A DNA stretch of 64,000 nt from contig NZ_LFNF01000002.1 in assembly GCF_001045445.1 (NCBI RefSeq), positions 992,001-1,056,000 on the forward strand. The letters run 5' to 3'. This DNA is from Chryseobacterium sp. BLS98 (GTDB taxonomy: Bacteria > Bacteroidota > Bacteroidia > Flavobacteriales > Weeksellaceae). Of this stretch, positions 27,401 to 36,013 are shown in pieces. Below the pieces are notes generated by a model. It did no database searches. It had not been told where the DNA came from and saw only the letters and a list, made by a program, of their open reading frames with translations. Both the position numbers and the translations under genes were made by a program. Position 1 is the first letter of the stretch; each line of letters opens with the position of its first letter.

Positions 27401-27645
27401 AGCGCAAAAAAACTTCAATCAGAGGGAATTTTTCTTTCATTAATAACGATTTTACGGGAAACAATTTCAGCATTGTAGGAAACCAGATGCTCGACGGACT
27501 TAAACCAGGGAAAAACCAGGTATGGAGTGTTTTCATCCAGCAGGCGATCAATTCTTTCCTTCAGCTCAACTTAAATTATGAGGGAAGAAATTCCGGAGAC
27601 CGCACCATCCATATCGGAAGTATGCAGGTAAAGGCGAGTTTCTAG
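24409..27645 (+). CDS. Large outer-membrane protein, unknown function
   Basis: 1078 aa with a signal peptide (FFLLIGLFVMGIFSAHAQ). Beta-strand-rich throughout, with alternating aromatic and polar residues as in barrel strands. The segment VFIDGILMKRGENQDYIINY near 243-262 resembles repeated motifs of large Bacteroidota surface proteins. An EF-hand/dockerin-like calcium loop, DYNGDGVQQLDEFE, lies near 770-783. It ends in Phe (MQVKASF), typical of OMPs. Start is TTG 24409, giving the signal peptide directly. It could be a SprA-like or translocation-associated OMP, but this is unproven. Single gene, with a low-complexity tract after the stop. Confidence 0.7.
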   Translation: MKGLRNFFLLIGLFVMGIFSAHAQIFSWKNPNIPEDSIKKDSILAARFEQDIFAKDTMDFVKTNNKIIVDEAVLVKNDKKRFLGELNSKGSIIRGITFGNNQGQSVQSSMDLQISGRLSKDVTILASISDHNLPIQADGYTQTLEEFDKIYMQLNIKDKSILRAGHLDLVESKNYFAKFQRRSMGLEFQTEFGKDNKTFVDVSMGVARSEFHRVRFQGVEGNQGPYRLTGKNGEQFITLISGSEQVFIDGILMKRGENQDYIINYNTGEVTFTSFRPIFQQNFITISYNYTNRNYSRYLFTGKLEHQREKFKVGLNWFMENDNKNAPLSLNLSKEDEQILAEAGNDPNLMYAPSGVVTPYDVNKILYRLNPAGNFYEFSTDQNETLYQVSFTYFGVNQGDYKITQTTNNGRVFEYVGNNMGDYKAVRKLPSPQKSQVYSVNSEYLLKDGKIGADFSLSNYDLNLFSSKDAAQNMGYAWRIFGNKSFTKSNWKGTPSFEYQYIDKQFHILDRINDVEFSRDFNLAQEFSQRTQNRFIFSFLNKWNNKSTLNYRINYLDEQDSYKGMKNDLDFSWITGKFFTKGNLSYLNTNATLQDTKFIRGGVSTEFTGKKGSWAVGGSMEHNEKKYNDTQLMDVTSFSWKEIFVQKKIGDSTRTKLLAKVYMRDNDSVRNNRLESMNNILGIMAESQLIKTERTTLNALVHYRKFFYQNDEADMTRNNDFVVGNILYNQQLFRNGMRLQAFYELGNGQEAQREFQYLKVTDGQGVYKWTDYNGDGVQQLDEFEIAEYSDLAQYIRIYTNSVRYIPSNKNKIQLALFVNPSIVFNSENAFLKRWNFNVSLNSQNSFYKKDKVLVLNPFEKNSDQILKNQNILASVQFNPTEKSGWNGNYRFITNDNLINANFSNEEREQVSHFINIGYWFNKEFRVDWENSIHDLKNSSQLFATRDYRLNNFETKPKATYKFTDAIQAELSSAYRQKKRIDGEELLKAFDVTGTIQWERKKTSIRGNFSFINNDFTGNNFSIVGNQMLDGLKPGKNQVWSVFIQQAINSFLQLNLNYEGRNSGDRTIHIGSMQVKASF

Positions 27646-27775
27646 TAGAATGAGAATGTTGTAGAGTTGGAGGGGTAAAGCGTTGGAGTATGAAACCGGC
27701 AAAATTGACTACCTTAAAAATCTGAAATCTGATGTCTGAAATCTGATGTCTAGTATCACTTCCACCACTCTATTT
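27646..27775. repeat. Low-complexity word-repeat tract with a 14-bp tandem repeat
   Basis: The tract begins at the stop codon with GTTGTAGAGTTGGAG-type words and contains TCTGAAATCTGATG twice in tandem (27721-27734 and 27735-27748). No ORF. It resembles tracts after other genes at 38197 and 53155. Confidence 0.6.
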
Positions 27776-27817
27776 TCACCATAGAAATTATCATATTCTC
27801 AAATGTTTATAATTTCG

Positions 27818-27825
27818 TAAATTTG
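27818..27825 (+). promoter_or_regulatory. -7 element of dusB
   Basis: TAAATTTG ends 4 nt before the ATG at 27830, implying a nearly leaderless message. Confidence 0.45.
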
Positions 27826-27829
27826 CAGC

Positions 27830-28825
27830 ATGGTAAAAATAGGCAATATAGAACTGCCGGAATTTCCGCTTTTGCTGGCTCCGATGGAAGATGTAAGTGA
27901 TCCTCCGTTCAGACGCCTGTGCAAAATGCATGGAGCAGATCTGATGTACTCAGAATTTATTTCTTCTGAAGGCTTGATTCGTGATGCGATAAAAAGCCGT
28001 AAGAAGCTTGATATTTTCGATTATGAAAGACCAGTCGGTATCCAGATTTTCGGTGGCGATGAAGAAGCAATGGCAATGTCCGCAAGAATTGTAGAGACTG
28101 TGAACCCTGATCTGGTTGACATTAATTTTGGGTGCCCTGTAAAAAAAGTTGTGTGTAAAGGAGCAGGTGCAGGAGTTCTTAAGGATATTGACCTTATGGT
28201 ACGCCTTACCAAAGCTGTAGTAAGCTCTACCCATTTGCCAGTGACGGTTAAAACCCGTTTGGGCTGGGACAGCACCAGCATCAATATAGATGAAGTGGCA
28301 GAACGTTTACAGGAGACAGGCATCAAAGCTTTAACAATACACGCAAGAACCCGTGCGCAGATGTACAAGGGAGAAGCAGACTGGGAACACATTTCCAGAA
28401 TTAAGCAAAATCCAAATATTGAGATTCCTATCTTTGGAAACGGCGATATTGATTCTCCGGAAAAGGCTCTTGAATACAAACAGAAGTATGCATGCGACGG
28501 TATTATGATCGGCCGTGCAGCCATTGGATATCCATGGATCTTCAATGAGATCAAACATTTTTTCGAAACAGGAGAGCATCTTCCTGAGCCTGCTATTGCA
28601 GACCGTTTACTTGCTGTACGCCAGCATGCGGAATGGAGTGCGGAATGGAAGGGAGAAAAACTAGGTCTTATTGAAATGAGACAGCATTACAGCAATTATT
28701 TCCGTGGTGTTCCACATTTTAAAGAATTCAGAAAAAAATTCCTTGAGGTCTTTACTTTAGAAGAAATGGATGTGCTGATTAAAGAGACCCAACAGTTTTA
28801 CGAAGAATACCAGACACAAGTATAA
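27830..28825 (+). CDS. dusB: tRNA-dihydrouridine synthase (DusB-type)
   Basis: Reduces uridines in the tRNA D-loop using FMN and NADPH. 331 aa, normal. FMN-barrel start PLLLAPMEDVSDPPFRRL, catalytic Cys102 in NFGCPVKKV, VTVKTRLGW, and LTIHARTRAQMYKGEADW near residue 170. Possible alternative paralogues are DusA or DusC, but the GAGAGVLKD and GRAAIGYPWIF motifs fit DusB. Own -7 element and terminator. Confidence 0.93.
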   Translation: MVKIGNIELPEFPLLLAPMEDVSDPPFRRLCKMHGADLMYSEFISSEGLIRDAIKSRKKLDIFDYERPVGIQIFGGDEEAMAMSARIVETVNPDLVDINFGCPVKKVVCKGAGAGVLKDIDLMVRLTKAVVSSTHLPVTVKTRLGWDSTSINIDEVAERLQETGIKALTIHARTRAQMYKGEADWEHISRIKQNPNIEIPIFGNGDIDSPEKALEYKQKYACDGIMIGRAAIGYPWIFNEIKHFFETGEHLPEPAIADRLLAVRQHAEWSAEWKGEKLGLIEMRQHYSNYFRGVPHFKEFRKKFLEVFTLEEMDVLIKETQQFYEEYQTQV

Positions 28826-28831
28826 ATATAA

Positions 28832-28858
28832 AAAACCATCATATCTGATGGTTTTTTT
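28832..28858. terminator. Terminator between convergent dusB and deoC
   Basis: AAAACCATCA/TGATGGTTTT stem with a TATC loop. T- and A-runs on both sides allow use in both directions. Confidence 0.85.
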
Positions 28859-28864
28859 ATGTTT

Positions 28865-29608
28865 TTAATATCCTCCTGATGAAGATTCGTTCCTTATCAG
28901 ACCTAAGGCTGAAGAGGTTCCAATCCTTTTAACTCCCATGCTGATCATTTTTTCAGCATCTTCTGGCGTTCTTACTCCTCCGGCTGCTTTTACAGGAAGT
29001 TTTCCTGCATTATCCAGCATAATCCGTATGCCTTCAAAAGTAGCACCATTCGGTTTACCGCCTTCCGTCTGGTAAAATCCCGTAGAAGATTTCACAAAAA
29101 TATTCGGGAAATCATTTTCGGAGAAATGTTCCTGTGACCAGTTGGAGATATTTTTGGTAAGATCTGCAATCTGATCATCCGTCAGCGCAGCAATCTCAAT
29201 AATCCATTTGGCAACCTTGTGATGCTGAAGGGCAAGTTTTGTACACTGTACAAACTCATTTTTTACCAGCTCAAGGTTTCCGTTAAGATAAGCATTGTAA
29301 TTAATCACAAAATCCAGTTCATCTGCCCCGTCTTCAATGGCTTTGGAAGCTTCGGCGAGTTTTTCTTCAACAGAATAAGTTCCTTCATGAAAGCCTATTA
29401 CGGTTCCTACCACGACATCTGAATGTCTTTCCTGAATATACTTTTTGATATCCGCTACATAATCCGGACGGATCATTACGGCAAAAATACCATTATCTAT
29501 GGCTTCCTGCACAAGTTTTCTATCTAATTGTAATGTTTCTTCGTCTGAAATACCTGACTGTGCAGGCGTTTTCAGATAGGTTGAATCCAAATATCGGGCA
29601 ATGTTCAT
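28865..29608 (-). CDS. deoC: Deoxyribose-phosphate aldolase
   Basis: Cleaves 2-deoxyribose-5-phosphate to glyceraldehyde-3-phosphate and acetaldehyde in nucleoside catabolism. 247 aa. The Schiff-base Lys lies in FVKSSTGF and the proton-relay Lys in VKAAGGVRT; the family segment ADELDFVINY and the C-terminal RIGTSSA are present. Last gene of a minus operon, 5 nt behind an Lrp-type regulator. Confidence 0.95.
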   Translation of the reverse strand: MNIARYLDSTYLKTPAQSGISDEETLQLDRKLVQEAIDNGIFAVMIRPDYVADIKKYIQERHSDVVVGTVIGFHEGTYSVEEKLAEASKAIEDGADELDFVINYNAYLNGNLELVKNEFVQCTKLALQHHKVAKWIIEIAALTDDQIADLTKNISNWSQEHFSENDFPNIFVKSSTGFYQTEGGKPNGATFEGIRIMLDNAGKLPVKAAGGVRTPEDAEKMISMGVKRIGTSSALGLIRNESSSGGY

Positions 29609-29613
29609 AATCT

Positions 29614-30084
29614 TTATACTTTCAGTTGTCTGTAAATACCTTGTTCCAAAGATATGAAAGTTTCTGTTCTTGTCACTCCTTTCAGCTTCTGAAGTTTGCT
29701 CAGAATCTGCATCAGATGGTCATTATCTTTACAAAGTACTTTTAGGAATATGGTATAATTTCCTGTTGTATAATGAGCTTCTACTACCTCATTTACATCC
29801 CTGAGAGATTTTACGACATCCGGGTAATGACTGGGCTGGTCTAAAAACATTCCGATGTACGAAATTACCTTATAGCCTATTTTTTTAGGGTTAAGAAATG
29901 AAATTGAGTTTTCGATAACTCCCGCGTGCTCGAGCTTTTTAATCCTTTGATGTACTGCTGTTGTGGATATTCCAACATTCTTTGAAATGTGGGCTAAAGA
30001 TGTTTTAGCATTATCCATCAGCATGTAAATGATTTCCTTGTCAATCGAGTCTAAATGATAACTTGTGTTACTTGAATTTTTCAT
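29614..30084 (-). CDS. Lrp/AsnC family transcriptional regulator
   Basis: 156 aa. N-terminal winged helix-turn-helix (about 10-60; LDSIDKEIIYMLMDNAKTSL and STTAVHQRIKKLE) and a C-terminal RAM/ACT-like effector domain (about 75-150). It binds DNA as an oligomer and usually responds to amino acids. Lying between a nuclease-like gene and deoC in one tight minus operon (14 and 5 nt gaps), it may regulate that unit; the effector is unknown. Confidence 0.92.
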   Translation of the reverse strand: MKNSSNTSYHLDSIDKEIIYMLMDNAKTSLAHISKNVGISTTAVHQRIKKLEHAGVIENSISFLNPKKIGYKVISYIGMFLDQPSHYPDVVKSLRDVNEVVEAHYTTGNYTIFLKVLCKDNDHLMQILSKLQKLKGVTRTETFISLEQGIYRQLKV

Positions 30085-30098
30085 TTTCTACTTTATAT

Positions 30099-31040
30099 TT
30101 ATGTTTTTGTCTCTTCAAATTTCACAAAAACCGGAAAGTGGTCGCTGTATCCGCCTAAATACCGTGTACCGGCATAGGTTCGGAAGGGACGCCCTTCAAA
30201 ATTTCTCATCTGGCTGCTGATTTTTTCAGAATTAAAAATATGGGCACTCTGAAAACTCAAACCATCACGGGCAAAAAGGGATTTTGACATGATTATCTGA
30301 TCATACAACAGTCCTGACTTATAATGAAAAGTAGAATAATTTCTTGTTTGAAACAGTTCCTGAAAAGGGTTTACCAATACCTTCTCATGATTGTTATCGT
30401 AGAGAATTTTTACTAAATTTTCATCATCGGGGTTTTCGTTAAAATCACCACACAATATTACATGTTCCTTTTCGTTACTTACTATTTTCAAAATCCTTCC
30501 ATGGATCTCATTAAGTATAAAGTCTCTTTTGGGCTTATTAACATCTTTTTCTCGCTTAGAGGGAAGGTGGGCGATAAAAACATTAATAACAGTTCCTTTA
30601 TATTTAACTTTAGAAAACAATACGTCCCTGGTTGTGTCGTAATTCTCTGTGTTTTTTCTATTTATAATTTCAAAGAAGAAAGTAATGGTTTCTGAATCCA
30701 TTATTTCCACTTTATCTTTATGATATAACATGGCTACATCTACCTTTCTTTCGTCCATAGAATTGTAGTGTACAATCCCATATTCGGAATTAAAAGGTGC
30801 CATTTCTACAAGATCTTCCAAAACTTTCCTTCCGGAAACTTCAGAAAGTCCAATTAAAAATGGAAGTGTTCCATTTTCCTCCTTCATCAGCTGAAAAACA
30901 TGTGAAATTTTAAAAAGCTTGTTTCTATATCTTTTTTCATCCCAATTTTTCAAGCCGGACTTTGTAGGGTCTAATCTGTGAACAGGTTTGGGATCTGGCA
31001 AAAATAAATTTTCAACATTATAAAAAGAGAACATCTCCAT
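30099..31040 (-). CDS. Endonuclease/exonuclease/phosphatase family protein
   Basis: 313 aa, no signal peptide. EEP-fold motifs: FYNVENLF at the N-terminus, LIGLSEVSG with the metal-binding Glu, FIAHLPSKR, LCGDFNENP (Asp/Asn catalytic pair) and GYSDHFPV (Asp-His). A metal-dependent phosphodiesterase of unknown substrate. The frame also opens at a TTG 6 bases earlier; ATG 31040 is preferred. First gene of the Lrp-deoC operon. Confidence 0.87.
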   Translation of the reverse strand: MEMFSFYNVENLFLPDPKPVHRLDPTKSGLKNWDEKRYRNKLFKISHVFQLMKEENGTLPFLIGLSEVSGRKVLEDLVEMAPFNSEYGIVHYNSMDERKVDVAMLYHKDKVEIMDSETITFFFEIINRKNTENYDTTRDVLFSKVKYKGTVINVFIAHLPSKREKDVNKPKRDFILNEIHGRILKIVSNEKEHVILCGDFNENPDDENLVKILYDNNHEKVLVNPFQELFQTRNYSTFHYKSGLLYDQIIMSKSLFARDGLSFQSAHIFNSEKISSQMRNFEGRPFRTYAGTRYLGGYSDHFPVFVKFEETKT

Positions 31041-31416
31041 CTGCAAAATTGCTATCTTAAAATTATCAATTTCTTTTTCGTTGTAAATTTATTATTTTTT
31101 TTCAAACTTCATTAATTAATTTATACTATTTTCAGGTTAATATTATGCAAGCAATAGGTAAGAATTAATAAAAAACATCAATAAAAACGTCTTTATAAAA
31201 CAAAATTATTAAGTAATTAAAATTATCACCGCAAAAAATAAAATCAAAACAATATATACATACTAAATTAATAAGAAAAAAAATAAAGATGAAATAAAAT
31301 ACAACTAATAATTTTAACTTATTTTAGATGAATACTGATTTTTATTCTTTTTTATTTGCAAAATCTCTTAAGAATGAAAAAAAGAATACTTTTTTTAACA
31401 GTTTTCGGTTATTATT
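31041..31416. other. A+T-rich spacer
   Basis: 376 nt without an ORF, dominated by A/T runs. It must hold the promoter of the minus-strand nuclease-Lrp-deoC unit near 31050-31090 and the 3' end of the trmD transcript. No clear terminator hairpin or repeat was seen. Confidence 0.6.
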
Positions 31417-32088
31417 TTAAAGCAAATCGGGACGTTTTTCCTGGGTAATTCTTACAGCTTCATCATGGCGCCATTCTTCAATCCGGGCAAAATTTCCGCT
31501 CAGTAAAACTTTCGGCACCTCCAAACCTTTGTAAACCTCCGGTCTTGTATAAATAGGGGGTGAAAGAAGATCGTCCTGGAAGCTGTCTGTAAGGGCACTC
31601 TGTTCATCATTCAAAACTCCCGGAAGCAATCTTATTACAGAGTCCGCCAGGACACACGCTGCCAGCTCTCCTCCCGTAAGTACATAATCGCCAATTGAAA
31701 TTTCTTTGGTAATATGAAGATCACGAACGCGCTGATCGATGCCTTTGTAATGACCACAAAGAAAGATCAGGTTATTTTTTATGGATAATGTATTGGCTAT
31801 TTTTTGGTTAAGGGTAACTCCGTCCGGGGTCAGATAAATAACTTCATCATATGTTCTCTGCGATTTAAGCTCAGAGATACATTTATCCAGCGGCTCTATC
31901 ATCATCACCATTCCCGCTCCGCCCCCATAAGGTTCATCATCAATCTGCCTGTGCTTGTTGACAGCCCAGTCTCTCAGGTGGTGGAAATGAACTTCCACCA
32001 AACCTTTATCCATTGCCCTTCTTAAAATAGAAGTCTGAAACGGGCTTTCCATTAATTCGGGAAGTACGCTTATAATATCAATTCTCAT
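31417..32088 (-). CDS. trmD: tRNA (guanine-37-N1)-methyltransferase
   Basis: Methylates G37 next to the anticodon using AdoMet, which prevents frameshifting. 223 aa. SPOUT knot motifs: [48 protein letters not shown] and [11 protein letters not shown]. Its ATG overlaps the TGA of the NADH dehydrogenase gene (ATGA), implying coupled translation. It is not in the common rimM-trmD-rplS context. Confidence 0.96.
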   Translation of the reverse strand: MRIDIISVLPELMESPFQTSILRRAMDKGLVEVHFHHLRDWAVNKHRQIDDEPYGGGAGMVMMIEPLDKCISELKSQRTYDEVIYLTPDGVTLNQKIANTLSIKNNLIFLCGHYKGIDQRVRDLHITKEISIGDYVLTGGELAACVLADSVIRLLPGVLNDEQSALTDSFQDDLLSPPIYTRPEVYKGLEVPKVLLSGNFARIEEWRHDEAVRITQEKRPDLL

Positions 32089-33347
32089 TGTAAAGTACTG
32101 TTTTTCTTATTAGGCGAAATAATTAATCGTAAAGAAGAGTCTTTATTGAAATAGCTCCACATCCAGTTGAAAAAAACTGCAAGCTTATTTCTTACACTCA
32201 AAATCAGCATCAGATGCAGGAACATCCAGAAATACCACGCCAGGAATCCCTGGAATTTGATAAACGGAAGATCTACCACAGCTCTGTGCTTTCCAATGGT
32301 TGCCAGTGAGCCCTTATCCTTGTATTCATATTCTATCCATTCACTGGCATTCTTCTTCAGAAAATTCTTACCTAAATTTTTTGCTTGATTAATGGCTACG
32401 TTGGCTACCTGAGGATGTCCCTGCGGATACTTCTGGGTTTCCATATAGGCAATATCTCCTATTGCATAAATATTGTCGTAACCTTTTATTTTATTATATC
32501 TATCTACTATATATCTGTTCTTAACTAATTTTTCTGCGGGAAATCCGGCAATTACATTTCCGGTAACGCCTGCCGCCCAGATCACATTATTGGAAGGAAT
32601 GCTTTTCCCGCTTTTGGTGTGCACTTTATCACCGTCATATTCGGTAACCACCTCTCCACTCATAAAGGTCACTCCCAGGTCTTTAAGGTATTTTTCAGAT
32701 TTTTCCTGTGCTTCACTGCTCATTACAGCAAGCGGTTTTTCTGTGGAGCTTACCAGAATAATCTTAAGCTGGTCAAAATTCATATAGGGATAATCCCTCG
32801 GAAGAATTTCTTTTTTCATTTCTGCAAAAGCTCCTGCCAGCTCTACACCGGTAGGTCCGCTTCCTACAATAACAATATTCCAGTTTCCGTCATCGCTTCT
32901 GCTTTTTTCGAGAATGAGTTTTTCAAAGGTCATCAGCACATGATTCCTGATGCTTATTGCTTCCTGGGTATTTTTCATCCCGAAAGCTCTTGATTCCATG
33001 TCCTTGTTTCCAAAGAAATTGGTTTTACATCCCGTAGCGATCACCAGTTTATCATAGGTAAACTCGGCTTCGTCTGTAATCACTTTATTATTAACAGGAT
33101 CAATCTCTTTTACTTCAGTAAGACGAAACTGTGTGTTCCTGGATTGCTGAAAAATCTTTCGGAAAGGAAAGGAAATATTGGAAGGCTCTATCCTCCCGCA
33201 GGCAACCTGATAAAAAAGCGGCTGAAACATATGATGGTTCACCCGGTCCAGAACAATGACCTTTTTGTTCTTACCATTTAATGTTTTTGCAAGCTGCAGC
33301 CCCGCAAATCCTCCTCCGATAATGATGATCTTTTCGCGTGTTTCCAT
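32085..33347 (-). CDS. ndh: Type II NADH:quinone oxidoreductase (NDH-2)
   Basis: 420 aa. FAD-binding [13 protein letters not shown] near the N-terminus, NADH-binding [15 protein letters not shown] in the middle, and the flavin-quinone segment [11 protein letters not shown]. The C-terminal amphipathic or hydrophobic part ([14 protein letters not shown]) fits monotopic membrane association. It passes electrons from NADH to menaquinone without pumping protons. The ATG at 33347 is chosen; a 3-codon longer frame is ignored. TAAATTTG promoter element just upstream; overlaps trmD by 4 nt. Confidence 0.93.
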   Translation of the reverse strand: METREKIIIIGGGFAGLQLAKTLNGKNKKVIVLDRVNHHMFQPLFYQVACGRIEPSNISFPFRKIFQQSRNTQFRLTEVKEIDPVNNKVITDEAEFTYDKLVIATGCKTNFFGNKDMESRAFGMKNTQEAISIRNHVLMTFEKLILEKSRSDDGNWNIVIVGSGPTGVELAGAFAEMKKEILPRDYPYMNFDQLKIILVSSTEKPLAVMSSEAQEKSEKYLKDLGVTFMSGEVVTEYDGDKVHTKSGKSIPSNNVIWAAGVTGNVIAGFPAEKLVKNRYIVDRYNKIKGYDNIYAIGDIAYMETQKYPQGHPQVANVAINQAKNLGKNFLKKNASEWIEYEYKDKGSLATIGKHRAVVDLPFIKFQGFLAWYFWMFLHLMLILSVRNKLAVFFNWMWSYFNKDSSLRLIISPNKKNSTLQ

Positions 33348-33352
33348 AGTAC

Positions 33353-33403
33353 ACAAATTTACTGATTTTATTTAGCATTTAGTAGTGAAATAAGTTAGTT
33401 TTG
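33353..33403. promoter_or_regulatory. Divergent promoters of ndh and the GH25 gene
   Basis: On the minus strand TAAATTTG (33360-33353) serves ndh. On the plus strand TAGTTTTG (33396-33403) serves the GH25 gene. Both match TAnnTTTG and both lie under 12 nt from the start codons. Confidence 0.55.
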
Positions 33404-33412
33404 CAAAACTTT

Positions 33413-34276
33413 ATGACACCAAAAAAGTACACCAAAAAAACTGCCAAAAAAGTACATGAGAACCGCCGGAAGAATTATTTTTTCCGACGGAAAATGATAT
33501 TGGGTATCTTAATTCTGGCCCTGATAGGAACGGGATTTTATCTGAAGCAGTCCGTGAGCTATTACTATGCGCTGTATTTTAATAAATTTAACCATAAAAA
33601 GCTGCATAACACTGGACTGGAAACAGCCAGAATACAGAAAATCCTGACAGCTAATCTCGATAAAACCTATGGTTTCGACGTTTCCCATTATCAGAATAAG
33701 GAAGATATAAAATGGGACAGCCTGAGCATTGGAAACAAAACAATTCCCCTGGAATTTGTGGTGATGCGTGCTACGATGGGAAACAGGAATGCAGACAAAC
33801 ATTTTGATGAATTCTGGGTGAAATCCCAAAAGCATAATCTGATTCGCGGAGCCTATCATTTTTACAGGGCCGATGAGGATCCTGTGATCCAGGCTAATAA
33901 TTTTTTAGCTAATGTAAAGCTGGAAAGCGGTGATCTTCCGCCCATCCTCGATATTGAAAAAATCCCAAAAAGGAAGACCAATAAAAAGCTTGTAGAAGAC
34001 CTGAAAGTATGGTGCAAAATCGTAGAGGAAACGTATGGGGAAAAACCGATTATCTATACTTATTATCATTATTATAAAGATTTCCTGAAAGGGGAATTTG
34101 ATGACTATCCGCTATGGCTGGCCAATTACAATGATGTGCCCTCTCCTACTCCTGATGACCAATGGGATTTCTGGCAGTTCACGGAAAACGGGATCGTTCA
34201 CGGGATCAATACCAAAGTGGATCTCGATATTTACAACGGAAGCTCCTGGTCTTTGAAGAGGCTGACGCTGGATTAA
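33413..34276 (+). CDS. GH25 muramidase, membrane-anchored
   Basis: 287 aa. A Lys/Arg-rich N-terminus and one membrane anchor (about 27-46, ILGILILALIGTGFYL), then a GH25 lysozyme domain: GFDVSHYQ with the conserved Asp, VVMRATMGN, GAYHFYRADEDP, PPILDIE with the catalytic Asp/Glu, YTYYHYYK and DFWQFTENG. It cleaves beta-1,4 bonds of peptidoglycan, presumably from the periplasmic face. The ATG at 33413 is preferred over a TTG inside the -7 element at 33401. Confidence 0.9.
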   Translation: MTPKKYTKKTAKKVHENRRKNYFFRRKMILGILILALIGTGFYLKQSVSYYYALYFNKFNHKKLHNTGLETARIQKILTANLDKTYGFDVSHYQNKEDIKWDSLSIGNKTIPLEFVVMRATMGNRNADKHFDEFWVKSQKHNLIRGAYHFYRADEDPVIQANNFLANVKLESGDLPPILDIEKIPKRKTNKKLVEDLKVWCKIVEETYGEKPIIYTYYHYYKDFLKGEFDDYPLWLANYNDVPSPTPDDQWDFWQFTENGIVHGINTKVDLDIYNGSSWSLKRLTLD

Positions 34277-34366
34277 ATGATGAATGATGATTGATAAATG
34301 ATGGTTGATTATACTAACCTTCAATTTATTTTTTTGCCATTTACCTTTTTAGCCTATTCACCCCCT

Positions 34367-36013
34367 TTACTTTTCTAAAAACTTCACTATATCTTCATTC
34401 AGCTCATCTGCATTTTCAAAGGGAATCATGTGGGTTGCATCTTTATAGATCTTAAATGTGGCATTGGGTATTTGTTCTGCGATCATTTCCGTATGATCCT
34501 GTCTGATCACATCTCTATCTCCGGCAATAACCAGAACTGAGCTTTTAATTTTGCTGAGATCTTTTTTGCTGATGTGGGGTTCGTTCAGCATAATTTCCAC
34601 CAGTCTTCTTTCATTGAATTTTTCAGGCTGATTTTCTATATCCAGTACTAAAAGCTGATTTTTCATATGGGAAACAAGCCTTTCATCAACTCCCTCAGGG
34701 AAAGCATTGGCCCCGATAGCAATTACTTTGTTACAATTTTCCGGATACTTCAGCGCAAATTCAAGTCCTGTAATTCCGCCATCGCTCCAGCCGGCAATAT
34801 TTATTTTTTTAAGTTCCAGCTTATCTGCAAGCGCTTTTACGTCATCTGCAAATTGGGTATAAGTAAAAGATTTTTCGGATGTATCAACACTTTTGCCCTG
34901 TCCCCTTGTATCAATAGCTATTACCCTGAACTTTTTGGACAGAACCGGAATCTGCTGATAAAAATCCTTTATGCTTCCTGAGTTCCCATGAAGAAGAAAA
35001 AGCGGCTCCCCTTCTCCATAAACTTCGTAGTACAGCCTGGTATCCTTTAAGGGAAGATAAGCACCTGAAGCATCATTTTTTCCGTAAATAGAATTGCCGG
35101 ATTCTATATTATATTTCGAAACATCAGAAACCAGGCCTTCAAGATCATCTCCCAATGCAGCTGTTTCATCCTTGACATTTTTTGCTGATTTATCCATTTT
35201 TACATCGATGTTAATTGCCGGTGCTGCCAGTGTCATTTTCTGCCAGTCCCCGTAAAACTTCCTAATAAAACCTGTCCTGAACAGTGCCGCACTGATCCTG
35301 ACCATACCGTCAAATTCTTTCAGGAACTGAATTCCAATAAAGAATTTCCCCTGTACCCAAATGTTGTGATCATTAACATCCAATGTATAAGTTCCATTTT
35401 TGATCATATCCTGTGTGAGTTCCACTGTTATTTCCTCATCCAGGATATTTTGATCAGGGAAACCGTTTTTTTCCGTGTAAATACTGTACCTCATCACTAC
35501 AGGCCTGTCCGAGGTGTAGCTTGCAATATTCAGGTTGATATTTTTAATCTTTGATCTTTTGCTGGCATTAAATTCCAGAGCTGTTTCACCAAGAAAATCT
35601 TCTTTTTTCAACTTAGGATTTACCAAATAGATAACACTTTTCGTTTTCGTATTTACTCCCCAGTTTTTATCAATCAGTTTTTTTACTTTGATATTAACTT
35701 CATTGATATTTTTAACTTTTTCATTTAAAAATATTTGCCTTCGGTCCTGTTGTCTGAGATTTTGTACTGTTTCAGAGTAAGGTTCATAGCCTGGAACTTC
35801 AATTCTGACCTTCTGTGAAGGGTTGAACCCGGAAAGGTCAATGGTAAAATTTCCTTTTTCATCGGAAACCGTACCTGCATTTTCTTTTTCTACGCCAATC
35901 TTCACATAAGGAACCGGCTGGTTTTCGTTTTTGGAAATCACAGTTCCGGAAATTACCTGTGCATTAAAGGAATATGCCGCAAAAACTAAGAATAAAATAT
36001 TGAATTTTTTCAT
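34367..36013 (-). CDS. Carboxypeptidase-regulatory-like domain fused to alpha/beta hydrolase
   Basis: 548 aa. Signal peptide (ILFLVFAAYSFNAQ), a CarboxypepD_reg-like beta-sandwich (about 20-95; GTVISKNENQPVPYVKIGV), a middle beta-rich region (about 105-320) and a C-terminal alpha/beta hydrolase (about 325-548). Hydrolase features: oxyanion LLHGNSGSIKDF, nucleophile Ser410 in GWSDGG, acid Asp499 or Asp501 in AGDRD, base His528 in DATHM, so the triad is intact. An exported esterase or peptidase, substrate unknown. The domain combination is unusual. ATG 36013 starts the signal peptide. Confidence 0.82.
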   Translation of the reverse strand: MKKFNILFLVFAAYSFNAQVISGTVISKNENQPVPYVKIGVEKENAGTVSDEKGNFTIDLSGFNPSQKVRIEVPGYEPYSETVQNLRQQDRRQIFLNEKVKNINEVNIKVKKLIDKNWGVNTKTKSVIYLVNPKLKKEDFLGETALEFNASKRSKIKNINLNIASYTSDRPVVMRYSIYTEKNGFPDQNILDEEITVELTQDMIKNGTYTLDVNDHNIWVQGKFFIGIQFLKEFDGMVRISAALFRTGFIRKFYGDWQKMTLAAPAINIDVKMDKSAKNVKDETAALGDDLEGLVSDVSKYNIESGNSIYGKNDASGAYLPLKDTRLYYEVYGEGEPLFLLHGNSGSIKDFYQQIPVLSKKFRVIAIDTRGQGKSVDTSEKSFTYTQFADDVKALADKLELKKINIAGWSDGGITGLEFALKYPENCNKVIAIGANAFPEGVDERLVSHMKNQLLVLDIENQPEKFNERRLVEIMLNEPHISKKDLSKIKSSVLVIAGDRDVIRQDHTEMIAEQIPNATFKIYKDATHMIPFENADELNEDIVKFLEK

